Shown in pieces: positions 1 through 10,879 of a stretch of 64,000 nt of DNA. The translations under genes were made by a program, and so were the position numbers. Location of the stretch: assembly GCA_015178975.1 (NCBI GenBank), contig WHVD01000008.1, positions 1 through 64,000 of the forward strand, in the 5' to 3' direction. Origin of the DNA: Hysterangium stoloniferum (Eukaryota; Basidiomycota; Agaricomycetes; Hysterangiales; Hysterangiaceae). The stretch's first letter is position 1; each line of letters opens with the position of its first letter. Under the pieces are notes generated by a model. The model saw only the letters and a list, made by a program, of their open reading frames with translations, searched no databases and was not told where the DNA came from.

Positions 1-1855
1 ACGCTGCATTTCCAGGTCTCGAGATTTTGCATCGAGCAGGGAGAGTTCACAGCAACGTGGATCCACTGTCCAGACTCCCTCGGGTACCAGCCTTCGTGAG
101 CCCTATTAGAGATGATTTGCAGGCTATCACCTCGACCTCTCTGGACAAGAGTACTGAGGAAAAAACTATGGAAAGATGAACCCCGCTAAGAAAGCGGTCT
201 TCTCTACCATACTCGATTCTATGGAGCCTTTCGGAGTAACTCAAAAGGTCCGACGGTCAGAATGGGATACTCATAACGCAATAAGGAATGACCAGGAAGA
301 CGAGTCTGACTTCGCATTGCGTCATTCTCAGCTACTAATCAGCATCGAGGAGGGATATATAAAGAAATTTCTAGAGGGTTATTCAAAGGATCCGGTTTTC
401 AGGAATCTCTACGCTTTAGATACCCCTTCACCCAACGCGGTTGTTACTCCTTCTCACTACTTCGTGGGAGCAAACCGACTCCTGTACTTTCGCGACTCGG
501 ACTGGAAAAGTCGAGTCTGTGTACCCAGAACCATGATTAACTCGATTCTAAGGTTGGTGCATGATAACCCTTTTGAGGGAGCACACGCCGGAGGCCAGCG
601 GTTGTTCAACCTGATGAAAGACCGGTTCTTTTGGCCAAGAATGCTACAAGATTGCGTGTCGTACGCGCGTACCTGCGATATCTGCCAAAAAACCAAAGTC
701 GATCGCACCGCTCGTCAAGGAGCCCTCAGACCGGCTGACGTACCTTTTAGGCCATTCGAGGTAGTTTCTATGGACTTAATCACTGGACTACCCGATTCAG
801 GAAAGGATTCATATTCTGCAGTCTTCATTGCCGTTGATAAATTGACGCGTTATGCTATTACAATACCTACCTTTTCGAACCTTACGGCTGAAGGATTCGC
901 ATGAATATTTGTCAAACAGGTAGCAAGCCCCTTCGGACTGCCCTCTCAAATAATCTGTGACCGGGATAAGAGATGGACCTGCAGGTTTTGGTGGGAAGTC
1001 TGTAAGATCTATGGTACCACCCTTGCGGTATCTTCGGCTCATCATCCTCAAACGGATGGGCAAATGGAGAATATGAATGTGACCATAGAACAGATGCTTC
1101 GAGCCTATTGTGCCTCTGCTAAGGAAAGCTGGCCCCAGTGGATTGAGGTAGTTGTTCACGCATACAACTCGACTGTTCACAGTTCCACAAACTACGCCCC
1201 GGCCTTCTTATTAATGGGATACCTCCCAAGAGGAATGTCTCGAGTCCTAGGAGGTGACGAGCCCCTAGTTCCTAGAGAACTATCAGACAGCCCTATGGCC
1301 GACCAATGGATCCTCGAGCTAGAAAATCATCGGCAGATGGCGCGGGATTCCATCGCTCGAGCCCAAGAGATTCAAGCACGAGCGTATAACAAGAAGCAAA
1401 GACCTGTAGAAGATATCTCTGAGGGAGACTTTGTATTGGTGAACCCCCACTCCCTCGAACTGGTGGAAGTCAAGGGAATGGGGAAGAAACTAATACAAAG
1501 AAGGATTGGACCATTTGAGGTCCTTGAGAAATTGAACTCTCAAGTATTTAGGCTTAAGATTCCCCCGGAGTATCCTATGCATCCAGTCATTAATCGGGAT
1601 CATCTGCGGAAATATCAACCCTCTCCTTCCAAGCTAGGTCCGAGACCCCAACTTGAGAACCTAAGAGAGTTGAAATCAGATCATGAAGAATATGAAGTCG
1701 AAGCTATTGTTGGACATAGGAAACAGCGAAATCGTCTGCTATTTAGGGTGCGCTGGAAAGGTTATGGACCCGAGGAGGATTCGTGGTTAAGCAGCACTGA
1801 CCTTAGAAACACTCCGGCACTTTTGAGGGCGTACAAGGCGCTGTTCAACATTTAA
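1..1855 (+). pseudogene. pol 3' end: RNase H tail, integrase, chromodomain (A1)
   Basis: C-terminal part of a Ty3/gypsy polyprotein that would insert element cDNA into host chromatin. Visible in order: the end of RNase H/linker (1-160); an HHCC zinc-binding domain (His in HDNPF and AHAGG, Cys pair in CDIC, 560-700); the integrase core, with the first Asp in VSMDLITG, the second in ICDRDK and the Glu in the HHPQTDGQMEN block; a GPF module (RRIGPFEV, about 1500); and a C-terminal chromodomain (EYEVEAIVGHRK to DSWLSS, 1690-1800). Compared with A2 it has one extra A in an A-run near 165-170 and CGA to TGA at 902-904. The frame is otherwise open to TAA at 1853-1855. The chromodomain probably targets modified histones, as in other chromoviruses; that is family knowledge. 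Confidence 0.95.
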
Positions 1856-2204
1856 TGGGATATATGCACTCAAGGAATCATCTATTCCCTCTCTTTTGTA
1901 ACTTCCTTTCAGAAATATCTCAGTTATTCAGTGAGCCATCTCATTGGCTTTTATTCTTTTTCATTTTTCTATCCCTTCGGTCGATTGGGACAACCATTAA
2001 TTGGCAGCGGACACATTTCCCCAAAACCCGGCCACAATTAATGAATTTTATTTAACGACCAACTGAGTGGAGTTTCAATTCAATATATATAAAAAAAAAG
2101 TACACGTAAATTCGCATAAATTTTCTTTATCTTTCACACCACGTCCTTCACCTATCTACAGCCCTTCCCTCTATCTTCAACTTCACCACTTTTATCGTGC
2201 TATA
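1856..2204 (+). promoter_or_regulatory. Intergenic region with probable ORF3 promoter (A1)
   Basis: The 349 bp between the pol stop and the ORF3 start look like a fungal promoter. There are three inverted CCAAT boxes (ATTGG at 1943-1947, 1984-1988, 2000-2004), a TATA-like TATATATAAAA at 2084-2094, and then a pyrimidine-rich leader of about 100 nt running into the ATG at 2205. The same arrangement recurs in A2, A3 and A4. The leader also ends in CTATCTACAG (2152-2161), which could be a splice acceptor, so ORF3 could instead be made from a spliced genomic RNA. The sequence does not decide between the two. Confidence 0.6.
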
Positions 2205-4250
2205 ATGCTCCCTTTCCAACAAAACAAGCAAGTCCTCCCTAAGTTCAAAAAGGTCCCACGAGCCCCGACAGCCAGTACATCCACGACCGGCGGGGGATTC
2301 ATCACCCGTGTGCCTCGTACAGACAATGTCGAGAGCAATTGGGGTACCCAAGAATCAACCCCCCTGTCGACTTTCTCCTTTGGTGATGAGCCGGGGAAAA
2401 ATACCGGTACGGATTGGAGGAAGCCGTTAGGCCCCTCCGTCAGACCGTCATCTGAGGAAGTCGCTGCTAGCATGCGGAAGCAGGAAATGTTTATGGAAGA
2501 ACACAACACAAGGAGACTCACCCGCAAAAGAGAAAGGCGTGCTGAGTATAGAAGTCAACAGGAGGTGAGGGGAGCAAGAGAAGGAGTCCCCTCCAACCGG
2601 CAGTGGCGTGAGTACAGAGCGCAATGCGGAAACAGAGCTTCCGTGCCGATCCTTCCCCCCGCGGGAGAGAAATGGGCCGACTTCGCGGAGACCGATGATA
2701 GCGAGGGTGGGACGCCTTGTATTAGGACGACGGGAACCAAGAGCTGGAAGGAGAAGGAGGGTACCATCTTTTACGACTGGGAGCTACTTCGACGCATTAA
2801 GTTGCAACGCATAGTTCTTACCTGAGGGGACGGTCAAATGCTGCCCCAACAAGAAAAGGGATACCGTAGGGGACCAATTGAGTTTTCCTCAGACGAGGAT
2901 GAGGAGGAGGACGAGAACAGGAATGGCGTGTATAGCATCCGATCTCTGGGAGAGGATTGCCATGAAGGGTTCCTTCTCCCGTCTAAAGTTCGTTTCGTAA
3001 CCAGCGACCCCAACCAAAGACAAACGCGGAGACCGTCATCCAGAGTATGGAGGAGTCACCGCCCTAGTCAACAGTCACTGGAACGCGAACCTTCCACGAT
3101 TCCGGTCCCACATCTCTCGCCAACGTCGAGGCCCCTTCCCATCATTCACCCTACACACACTCCCTCAGCCCCGATTCTAACGCCTCATTTACCTCCCTCT
3201 TCAAAAGCTGTACCAGTCCCAACCTCACTTGGGATGTCAAGGCCCCCTCCCATCCTTCACCCGACACACACTCCCTCAGCCCAACGCGAACCTTCCCCGA
3301 TTCTGACGCCTCGTCTCTATCCCTCCCCGAAAGCTATACCGGTACCGACCCAACTTCCACCGTCACCGGGTATCCCTCCCGACTCTCCGTATTCATATTG
3401 CGTGTCCTTGGGTAGCCCTATCCAGGACCTTCCACCAGAGTGAATGGATGTCGATTTGGACCCCCCTACATCGGACGTCATCGATCCCCTGGCAAGCAGA
3501 AAGGTGAAGGAGATGCAGAAAGCCACCACTCCTCTCTGAGAACAATCCCCTATTCCTGTCCTTGACAGCCCGGTTCCCCTCATTGAGCCCGTATCCACAA
3601 CTTTCTGGATGCGAGTAGCTGTCAACTACCCTTCCGAACAGTTTCCTGTCAGAAGGGTGCTATCAGAGCTCGTGCCAGTACTTCAGCAACCGGTCCTTCA
3701 AGGGAGCCTCAAGGGTTGTCGCGGTCTGGCTCCATTGTCAGAGATAATGGAGGATTTCTATCTCTCCTTCGAGGATCTCGCAGAGGGGAAGAACTTTGCA
3801 CGAGCAGCACAGGAGATTAAACTCTCTATGTTCCAGCACATCATAGTGGAGCTTCACCGTCTGCCCCCAGACTCAGCGAATGTCCTCTCTATTGCTGGCT
3901 TAGTAGATTTACTCGAGGCCCTCGTCCTGACACCTCCCACAGAGACCACCATGCAGCCACACGTTCCTGCCCTACTGCCCGCGTCTTCGTTTCCCCTCCC
4001 CAATGCTCCTCTTCTCGTGCAGATTTCCGCTCCGCCAGTTAGTGTCCGCGCAGTCATTCGTTTCAGAGAGAAAGCCTACAGACAATGGGCCGACTCCTTG
4101 TACAGGAATTCTAGTGATTTGACTCGGGCGAGAATAGCTGAATCCTTCAGAGTAAAAAGGGAACGATGGGGAAACCTCATTTTGGACCTTGGGGGATCCT
4201 CACAGGAAGCTTGGGGCGGTGTCCCAGATGCTCTTCGACACCTAGTATAG
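2205..4250 (+). pseudogene. ORF3, extra gene downstream of integrase (A1)
   Basis: I do not recognise this protein. It is 681 codons plus stop in a single frame, broken only by TGA at 2823-2825, 3441-3443 and 3538-3540; all three are CGA in A4. I chose ATG 2205 because all four A copies start with MLPFQQNKQ and it follows the TATA and CT-rich leader. N-terminal third: basic, with PKFKKVPR and a charged RKRERR helix. Next a conserved block: WADFAETD, GGTPCIR, FYDWELL, RIKLQ, RGDG. Then an acidic run (SSDEDEEEDEN), a proline-rich repeat region of about 170 residues, and a helical C-terminal domain ending LGGSSQEAWGG. No signal peptide or membrane segment, so it occupies the env position without looking like env. 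Function unknown. Confidence 0.85.
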
Positions 4251-4261
4251 CACATCCCTTC

Positions 4262-4275
4262 GAACTGGGGGGCAC
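4262..4275 (+). other. Polypurine tract (A1)
   Basis: GAACTGGGGGGCAC lies immediately before the 3' LTR, with six G at 4267-4272. The position and purine run fit the plus-strand primer of reverse transcription. The same sequence precedes the 3' LTRs of A2, A3 and A4, and a G-run is also present in D. Confidence 0.8.
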
Positions 4276-4921
4276 TGTAAAGGGTATGCATATATGCATA
4301 CCTGGACTAAGGAATAATAACTGGATTATAGTACTTTATTATTTACCTTTTATTTTCTTTCTTTATATTCTTTCTATATTTCGAGCACACCTTGATTTTG
4401 TAGTTCAAAGCTTTGTGTATACGTATGGGCGCTCTCGGCGCCAAAAGAGACAGACAACCTTTACCCAGCAGACACCACCTCGTAAACAACCCAGACGTCG
4501 AATAGCGAGAGGTGTCAAGGGTAACGTTTCAACTACCTTTAAAAGGTAGTATTCTCTTGCATATTAACGTACTTCGGACTCGAACCACGAAGGTCAAGTT
4601 CCAATCTAAGGTCTTTGCGCTAGTCGACATTATAGTTGACTCGCGCTATTATTTCTTTACTCTAGATATTCAACTTCGCGTTGATTATCTACTTTACATC
4701 TAGCTGCGAGTTGTACCGTGAAGGTCAACTCTTTCATTCTTTCATTCTAGCCGTCAAGAGCAACTGTACAGCTGCTCTTGTGATGCATAGCGTGTCTTCT
4801 TACTAGTACAGCTTGTCTAGTAATCTACGGTATTGTACTGTACGGTCAATATCTGCTAATAGTAATTGAATAGACACTATTCTTCGTATATCGAACGGTC
4901 AGAATCTATCGACTCTTCACA
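4276..4921 (+). repeat. 3' LTR of A1 (family A)
   Basis: 646 bp, starting TGTAAAGG and ending CTTCACA. A perfect 18-bp palindrome, GTATGCATATATGCATAC, lies at 4284-4301, just inside the 5' end. The boundaries are supported by six further family A LTRs here (7337, 19613, 40363, 54013, 57216 and the fragment at 4922), all TG...CA and 640-646 bp when complete. Confidence 0.95.
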
Positions 4922-4999
4922 CATATACATATCATGGTTGGACTGTGGAATAATAGACATATTATAGTACTTTATTATCTAGTTTTTATTTCTTTTCTT
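4922..4999 (+). repeat. Truncated family A LTR fragment
   Basis: About 80 bp resembling the first part of the A LTR, closest to the LTRs of A3 (GGACTGTGGAATAATA against GGACAGTGGAATAATA). It directly follows the A1 LTR and is cut off within its T-rich stretch, where an unrelated polymerase begins. The exact right junction is uncertain by about 15 bp. Confidence 0.6.
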
Positions 5000-6783
5000 T
5001 CATTTTCTTCGACATGCTTGATGTATGTGTTATTGTTTACTTGGACGACATTCTTATCTACTCCGAGAATCCCATGGAATACGACAAACAAGTCCGTGAA
5101 GTTCTCTGGGGACTCAGACAACATGGTTTATTCGCAAATGGTAAAAAATGTACTTTTGACACAGACTCCGTGGAATACCTGGGTTTCATAATGGGACCTG
5201 ACGGACTCCGCATGGACAAAACTAAAGTGCAAGTCATCAAAGATTGGCCTGAACCCCGAAAAGTTAAAGATATACAATCCTTCCTCGGCTTTGCCAATTT
5301 TTATAGACGGTTTATCTGCAGATATTCTGGCATCATGGTTCCCCTTACCTGTCTTATGCGTAAGGATACTCTGTGGAATTTTAATGATAAGTGTCAAAAA
5401 GCTTTCAATCTTTTAAAAATTTCTTTTTCTTCAGCTCCTATCCTGTCACATTGGAAACCAGACTTTCCACTCATTGTTGAAATGGACACCTCGGACTATG
5501 CACTTGGAGCCATTCTATCTATCCAGGACTCCAACGGAGAAGTCCATCCCATGGCTTTTCTGTCCCAGACTTTTACCGGAGCAGAGCTCAACTACGATGT
5601 TCATGATAAGGAACTCCTGGCAATTTTTTCAGCTTTCAAAGTGTGGCGACACTACCTGGAAGGTTCAGGAACTCTGATTGATGTTGTAACAGATCACAAA
5701 AACCTGGAATACTTTTCTACCACAAAATGTTTGACCCATCGGCATGCCCACTGGTCTGAATATCTATCTGCCTTCAATATGATTATGGCCATCTCGGCGG
5801 CAAGCCCGACACTTTAACTAGATGATGGGATGTCTATCCCAAAGAGGGGAGCAACAACTATGCCATGGTAAACCCGCACAACCTGAAACCTATTTTCACG
5901 AATCAGCAACTTACCGCATCAGTCCATGCAACTTTCCTCGTCCATCCCATTGTCCGTGGAATTATCATTATGGATATTGAGAAGTTACATCAAGATATTC
6001 TATCAGCAATTCCACTAGACCCGATTACTAAAGCTCACCTTGACAATCCCATGGACCCCGATCAACCCCGGTGGTCTCTTGATCAGCATGGTTTCATTAG
6101 ACTTGACGATCAGATCTATGTACCAGACTCTGATGGCCTCCACCTCAGGATCCTTCAGTACAAGCATGATCATCCACTTTCAGGACATTTCGGGTACAAC
6201 AAAACTCTATCATTAATAAGAAGAGAATATACTTGGCCCGGGCTCCATGGATTCTTTAAGCACTATTGTAAATCTTGCACTACTTGTCCCCACTCGAAAT
6301 CTCAGTGACATAAGCCATACGGCCTTTTGAAACAACTCCCGGTACTGGAACACCCGTGGAATTCTATCTCTATGGATTTCATTGAACACCTACCGGATTC
6401 CAAAGGCTTTTCCGCTATTCTAGTCGTTGTTGACAGATTCTCAAAACAAGGTATATTCATCCCTACTTATGATACAATTACGTCCATGTAGTTAGCAGAA
6501 CCTTTTATTATCCACATATTTTCCAAGCATGGAGTTCCATCCCACATAACTTCCGATCGAGGATCAGAGTTTGTATCTCACTTCTTTAGATCCCTCGGGA
6601 AATCCTTGGACATGAAATTACATTTCACGTCTGGACATCACCCAGAAGGTGACAGACAAACCAAATGTGTCAATCAGACATTGGAACAATATCTCCACAT
6701 ATATTGCAATTACCAACAGGACAATTGGAAATCCTTGTTACCAGTTGCAGAATTTGCTTACAACAATGCACCCTCAGCCACTA
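5000..6783 (+). pseudogene. Fragment of a second, distinct Ty3/gypsy pol (RT to integrase core)
   Basis: A different chromovirus-type polymerase from A and D. It begins in the middle of RT at the catalytic box (VYLDDILIYS, 5038-5067), runs through the RT thumb (FLGFANFYRRF) and RNase H (MDTSDYALGA, Asp; DKELLAIF, Glu; VTDHKNLEYF, Asp). The integrase zinc-binding region follows (HDHPLSGHFG, CKSCTTC), then part of the core ([33 protein letters not shown]). A frameshift lies near 5790, a TGA near 5824, TGA at 6306-6308 and TAG at 6487-6489. It stops abruptly near 6783, before the GPY/F module. Both ends are missing, so it is a dead, older fragment. Confidence 0.9.
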
Positions 6784-7076
6784 TGTCATATATTTTATCA
6801 CTTTGTTTCTTTGTTTAACCTTTAAGGGACATTAGTCAAATAGTAGAGGACTGGATCCTTTAACTTTGGCTCAAGAGTTTAAGATGTCATTGTTCTGATA
6901 ATATAAGATTTATTGCTAGCTCTAAACTCTAGAATTAGCATATATTAACCCTAAGTAGCTAGGTGGCACTGCCATGGAAACTAGCAGAGTCATGGATTAC
7001 ATATATACTAATAAGGTATCTCTAGCCCTTATAGTATGTAATCTATCCCATCTCCTTGACTACATATTGAGGGAGA

Positions 7077-7260
7077 TGACTCATTGGTGAGTCATATCAA
7101 TATGACTATGCAATGAGTTATGATCAGAGCTATGACTCAGATACATAGTCATAGCTGGTTGGATGACTCTGAAATACATTTATGAGTCAAGTATGGGAAA
7201 TACTGACTCATTCTCCTAGTCACATTACTTAGTAAGCAGGATCCTGGACTAGTATAAATA
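7077..7260 (+). promoter_or_regulatory. Cluster of five TGA(C/G)TCA sites and a TATA box in G
   Basis: Perfect bZIP (Gcn4/CPC1/AP-1 type) heptamers occur at 7077-7083, 7088-7094, 7133-7139, 7183-7189 and 7204-7210, with a near match at 7163. TATAAATA follows at 7253-7260. The spacing upstream of one TATA box suggests a U3 promoter responsive to amino-acid starvation. That role is inferred from known Gcn4-type sites, not shown. Confidence 0.5.
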
Positions 7261-7336
7261 CAGGCTCAAATCATGTATTTAGAATATCATTCAATATCAC
7301 ATCACTTGCTCATTTAGCTACACTTGCCTACTAGGT

Positions 7337-7979
7337 TGTGAAGGGTATGCATATATGCATAATTGGACTAAGGAATAATAGTTGGATTATAGTATTTTAT
7401 TATTTACTTTTTATTTTCTTCATTTACATTCTTTCTATATTTCGAGCATACCCTTATTTTGTAGTTCGAAGCTTTGTGTATACGTATGGGCGCTCTCGGC
7501 GCCAAACGATAGACACTTTTCACCCAGCAGACACCACCTCGTAAATGACCCAGACATCGAATAGCAAGAGGTGTCAAGGGTAAAGTCTCAACTACCTGTA
7601 AGGGTAGTATTCTCTCACATACTAAAGTACTTTGAACTCGAACCGCGAAGGTTGAGTTCCCCTCTAAGGTCTTTGCGCTCGTCGACACTATAGTCGACTT
7701 GCGCTATTATATCTTTACTTTAGATATTCTGTTTCTCGTTGATTATCTATCTTACTTCTAGCTACGAGTTGTACTGTGAAGGTCAACTCTTTCCTTCTCT
7801 TATTCTAGCCGTCAAGAGCAACTGTACAGTTGCTCTTGTGATGCATAGCGTGTCTCCTTACTAGTACTACCAGTCTAGTAATCTATGGTATTGTACTGTA
7901 CGGTCAATACCTACTAATAGTAGTTGAATAAACACTATTCTTCATATATAGAACGGTCAGAATCTATCGACTCTTCACA
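7337..7979 (+). repeat. Solo LTR, family A
   Basis: 643 bp, TGTGAAGG...CTTCACA, flanked by the perfect 5-bp duplication taggt (7332-7336 and 7980-7984). The near-terminal palindrome TATGCATATATGCATA is present. It is what remains after recombination between the two LTRs of a gypsy A element inserted into unit G. Confidence 0.95.
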
Positions 7980-8228
7980 TAGGTCCACACATTGTGCTTA
8001 GGTTGAGTACTCTCCTTGCCAATCTGTTGACCATCTTGTTTCCTTGAGTTGAGCTTTCTCCTCGGAAAAGGGACACGGGCATGTAGTTGAATAAAAGTGG
8101 ATACTGATTTAATTGACAAAACTCCTACATACAGATTAATTTGAATTTGAATCTCCTTTCTCAAGCTACGCTACTTAACTCAAGTAAAAAGAGTTTACAA
8201 GTACGCTAAATAGTAATAATACATTACA

Positions 8229-8374
8229 TCTCCAGGAACAGATCTTCACACTTGGGCCTTCCCAGATCACTGTAGGTCCTTGCCAAATTGGCCTTGGCCA
8301 GAATGGTGTCAGGGTACTCTGGACTTAGTATGAGCTGTCAGACTTCCAACACCTGATGCTCAAGCACCTCTGCC
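8229..8374 (-). pseudogene. TPR-repeat host gene, piece 6 of 6 (most C-terminal)
   Basis: Read on the minus strand this is one kinesin-light-chain-type TPR unit (motifs YPDTILAKANLARTYSDLGR and QVLE), possibly followed by the start of another (CEDLFLE). It carries a TGA where sister units have CGA. It joins piece 5 in frame (KEAEVLE) once C1 and one ctgcc duplication are removed. The left end is cut by unit G. TPR arrays with near-identical 42-residue units are typical of the sensor part of fungal NLR/STAND proteins; no NTPase domain lies in this window, so that identity is inference. Confidence 0.85.
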
Positions 8375-9670
8375 TGTGAGGTATCAGCTTTATCTCATAA
8401 TTTTCTCTTAATTTTCTTTGAATTTATTAATATTTTCTCGAATTTATTGTATTTTTTATTATATTTTTATTGTGAAATATAGGCTCTATTCCTTTTAACT
8501 TCGCATAATAATAGCATATATGAACTCATATTATGCTATTATATCTTAGTTAATTTATTATAATTTTTAACTAATTATTTATATTTTATTTACTTAGTTA
8601 TTACCTTTCGGCACCTTGTGCAGCCTAGTTTGCGCATTTTTGGAGTCATGTGACTTATTACATAAGCCTCCAGTGTCGGGATGTCACAAAGGTCATGAAT
8701 GTGACTACCCGAGTCACACAAGTAACGAATGTGACTACCGAGTCATTATTAGGTTCTGCTGACTCATCGTTTGCTTCCGTCCCGGGACCGCGGCCTTGAA
8801 CCTTTATGTTCAAGCAAGAGGTTAGAACCCTTGTCTCAGAGAGGGGAATCATGTGATAAACAAAGGGTAAATAATGAGTAGAATATGAGGTCATTATGAT
8901 CTCACTAATGACCTCATAAACTAAATAGTTAGCTAATCATTGAGTTATCAAAATGTATATAAGGAGGGCCAAGTTTCCAATAAAACCAATCTATCACACA
9001 CACATTTTACAGTACAGCACAGAAGCTTACCTCATCATCCTAAGGACAATAATAGCCTTAGTCTGATACACTCACTGCAAGCACCTACACTTGCAGCATC
9101 TTGAATCTTTGTCAGCAACTCTTGGACTTAGCTAATCATCTAAGTTCCCCCAGCCTCACAGCTACCCTTTAGGCTTATTAATTAGATAATAAACCTAATA
9201 AGCATCTAAGTATCCTTACTGAAATTCCTGCCAATACTAGATTACTCAAGGCCCAGCCCTAAGTTTATTGAATTAATCAAGTACAAGCACTCAGATAATC
9301 CAATACATATTATTTTTTCTATTAATAAATTATTTGACACCTTGTTAAATAACTATTAATAGTTACAAATAAGCATACAAGAATCCGAAGCTCTTATATC
9401 AAGTCTCTGCCAAGTTACTGCGCATATATTCAGCTTCCAGCCCCTATTCTCAAGGAATAGTTCTTGTATTTGCTAAAAGAGTCATACACAGTTCTATTGA
9501 ACCTTTCAATAATCAAAATAAGCATTGATTTGAGTTGTTTAAGCTTCATAGTGCAGCTCATTAATCTATCAGTATTTAAATTACTGGACCTTTGCTTGTT
9601 TTATTGTTGAAGCTCTGTGACACTATAGCATATATTGAGCTATCTAAGAGAATCCCCTGAATACATTACA
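8375..9670 (+). repeat. Solo LTR C1
   Basis: 1296 bp, TGTGAGGTATCAGC...AATACATTACA, with the perfect TSD ctgcc at 8370-8374 and 9671-9675. A TATA box (TATATAA, 8956-8962) sits in AAATGTATATAAGGAG, a core promoter shared with family B. One TGACTCA site lies at 8760-8766. No coding sequence. Inserted in the TPR gene. Confidence 0.95.
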
Positions 9671-10109
9671 CTGCCTCTTTGGGCCTTCCCAGATCACTGT
9701 AGGTCCTTGCCAAATTGCCCATAGCCAGAATGGTGTCAGGGTGCTCTGGACCTACATATATGAGCTGTTGGGCTTCCAACACCTGAAGCTCAGGTGGCTC
9801 TGTCTCCTTGGGCCTTCCCAGATCTACTCTGTAGGTCCTTGCCAAATTGGCCTTGGCCAGAATGGTATCAGGGTGCTCTGGACCTAGTATGAACTGTCAG
9901 GGTTTGAACACCTGAAGCTCAGGCACCTCTGGCTCTTTGGGACTTCCCAAATCACTGGAGGTCCTTGCCAAATTGCCCTTGGCCAAAATGGTGTCAGAGT
10001 GCTCTGAATCTTGTATGAGCTGTTGGGCTTCCAACACCTCAAGCTCAAGCACTTCTCCCTCCTTGGGCCTTCCCAGATCACTATAAGTCCTTGGCCAAAT
10101 TGGCCTTCA
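9671..10109 (-). pseudogene. TPR-repeat host gene, piece 5 of 6
   Basis: Holds about three and a half 42-residue TPR units read on the minus strand, with period 126-129 bp. Recognisable cores are SDTILAKGNLART, PDTILAKANLARTY and PDTILAMGNLARTY, each followed by DLGRPKE- or DLGSPKE-type linkers. The first unit has one extra base (GGCCAAGG for GGCAAGG), which shifts the frame; another has TGA for CGA, and one has a two-codon insertion (RTYRVDLG). At the DNA level this looks like a 128-bp satellite, but the minus-strand reading explains the period. Confidence 0.88.
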
Positions 10110-10703
10110 TGTTATGACCAGAAATCCTGCCAGACTCCGGGCACTAACTTATATGCACCTACACCCTACATGCACCAATTATCAGTTTACCAGAATACCC
10201 ACTGGACTCCAGATGTCAGACCTGTCCACGCTCAACCTTACTTCATGTATCAGTCACTGGAATACCCACCGGAACCTGCTCCTGTCTATCTCTGACCCTG
10301 TCCCACACACCAGTCACTAGACCCCATTCAGAAAACCCAACAGCTCTCTAACTGAGCCCTGTTCCCATTATGGTTAAATGACCTGTCACATTTCAGACTC
10401 CACTCCTGCCCCATTCCCATTATGGTTTAACGACCTGTCACAATTCAGACTCCACTCCACTCCGTTCCATTCCTAACATTAAGTTTGGTGTTTACTTATC
10501 TCGTTTCATGTTTGCTAGTTTAGTTTTCATTATTACTGGATTTGGTATGTTATACATTCCATGGTCTATGTATATAGTCTGGCAGATGTTGTACATACAA
10601 TCCAGTCAGAAAATCAGCTTAGATTCTCCCCAGTAATCTCAAGTACATTTTCTGCTCTAATATCCTCTTTGAAACACACCACTTTACCTTGTTGGGGCCC
10701 ACG

Positions 10704-10879
10704 TATTAGATCTTTTGGGTTTGCAAACAATGTAGCATGTGATTGATGGGTAACCGGGTATAGTATTACTGCTAGTAGGTACTTAAACTAGGTACTTGTA
10801 CTCTACACTTCATACGTTTACAACGTGTTCTTTGTACCCAAACTGAGTCAAGCGTATTATGAACCCACAAATTCTAACA
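10704..10879 (+). repeat. 5' LTR of the copia element
   Basis: 176 bp. It starts TATTAG, presumably a decayed TGTTAG, and ends CTAACA. It is the same length as the 3' LTR once E3 is removed. The preceding TSD ccacg is at 10699-10703. Confidence 0.85.

Larger units (their letters stand above)
1..4921 (+). mobile_element. Ty3/gypsy copy A1, 5' part outside window
   Basis: Right-hand part of a chromodomain Ty3/gypsy LTR retrotransposon. In order it holds the RNase H tail, integrase with chromodomain, an intergenic region, ORF3, a G-rich polypurine tract and a complete 3' LTR. The 5' LTR, gag, protease and RT lie before the window. All coding parts are on one strand and stay in frame apart from one extra A near 165-170 and four TGA codons. 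It is closely related to copy A4 at the other end of the window, which lies in opposite orientation. Non-functional as read. Confidence 0.95.
6784..8228 (+). repeat. LTR-like unit G, interrupted by a solo A LTR
   Basis: AT-rich noncoding DNA of about 0.8 kb once the A LTR at 7337-7979 and its TSD are removed. It begins TGTCATATATT and ends AATACATTACA, the same terminal inverted repeat as family B LTRs. It has a TATA box (TATAAATA, 7253-7260). Its right end abuts the TPR gene with TCTCC following. No matching TSD is seen on the left, where it meets a dead pol fragment, so the left boundary may be a deletion. I see no coding sequence in it. Confidence 0.5.
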
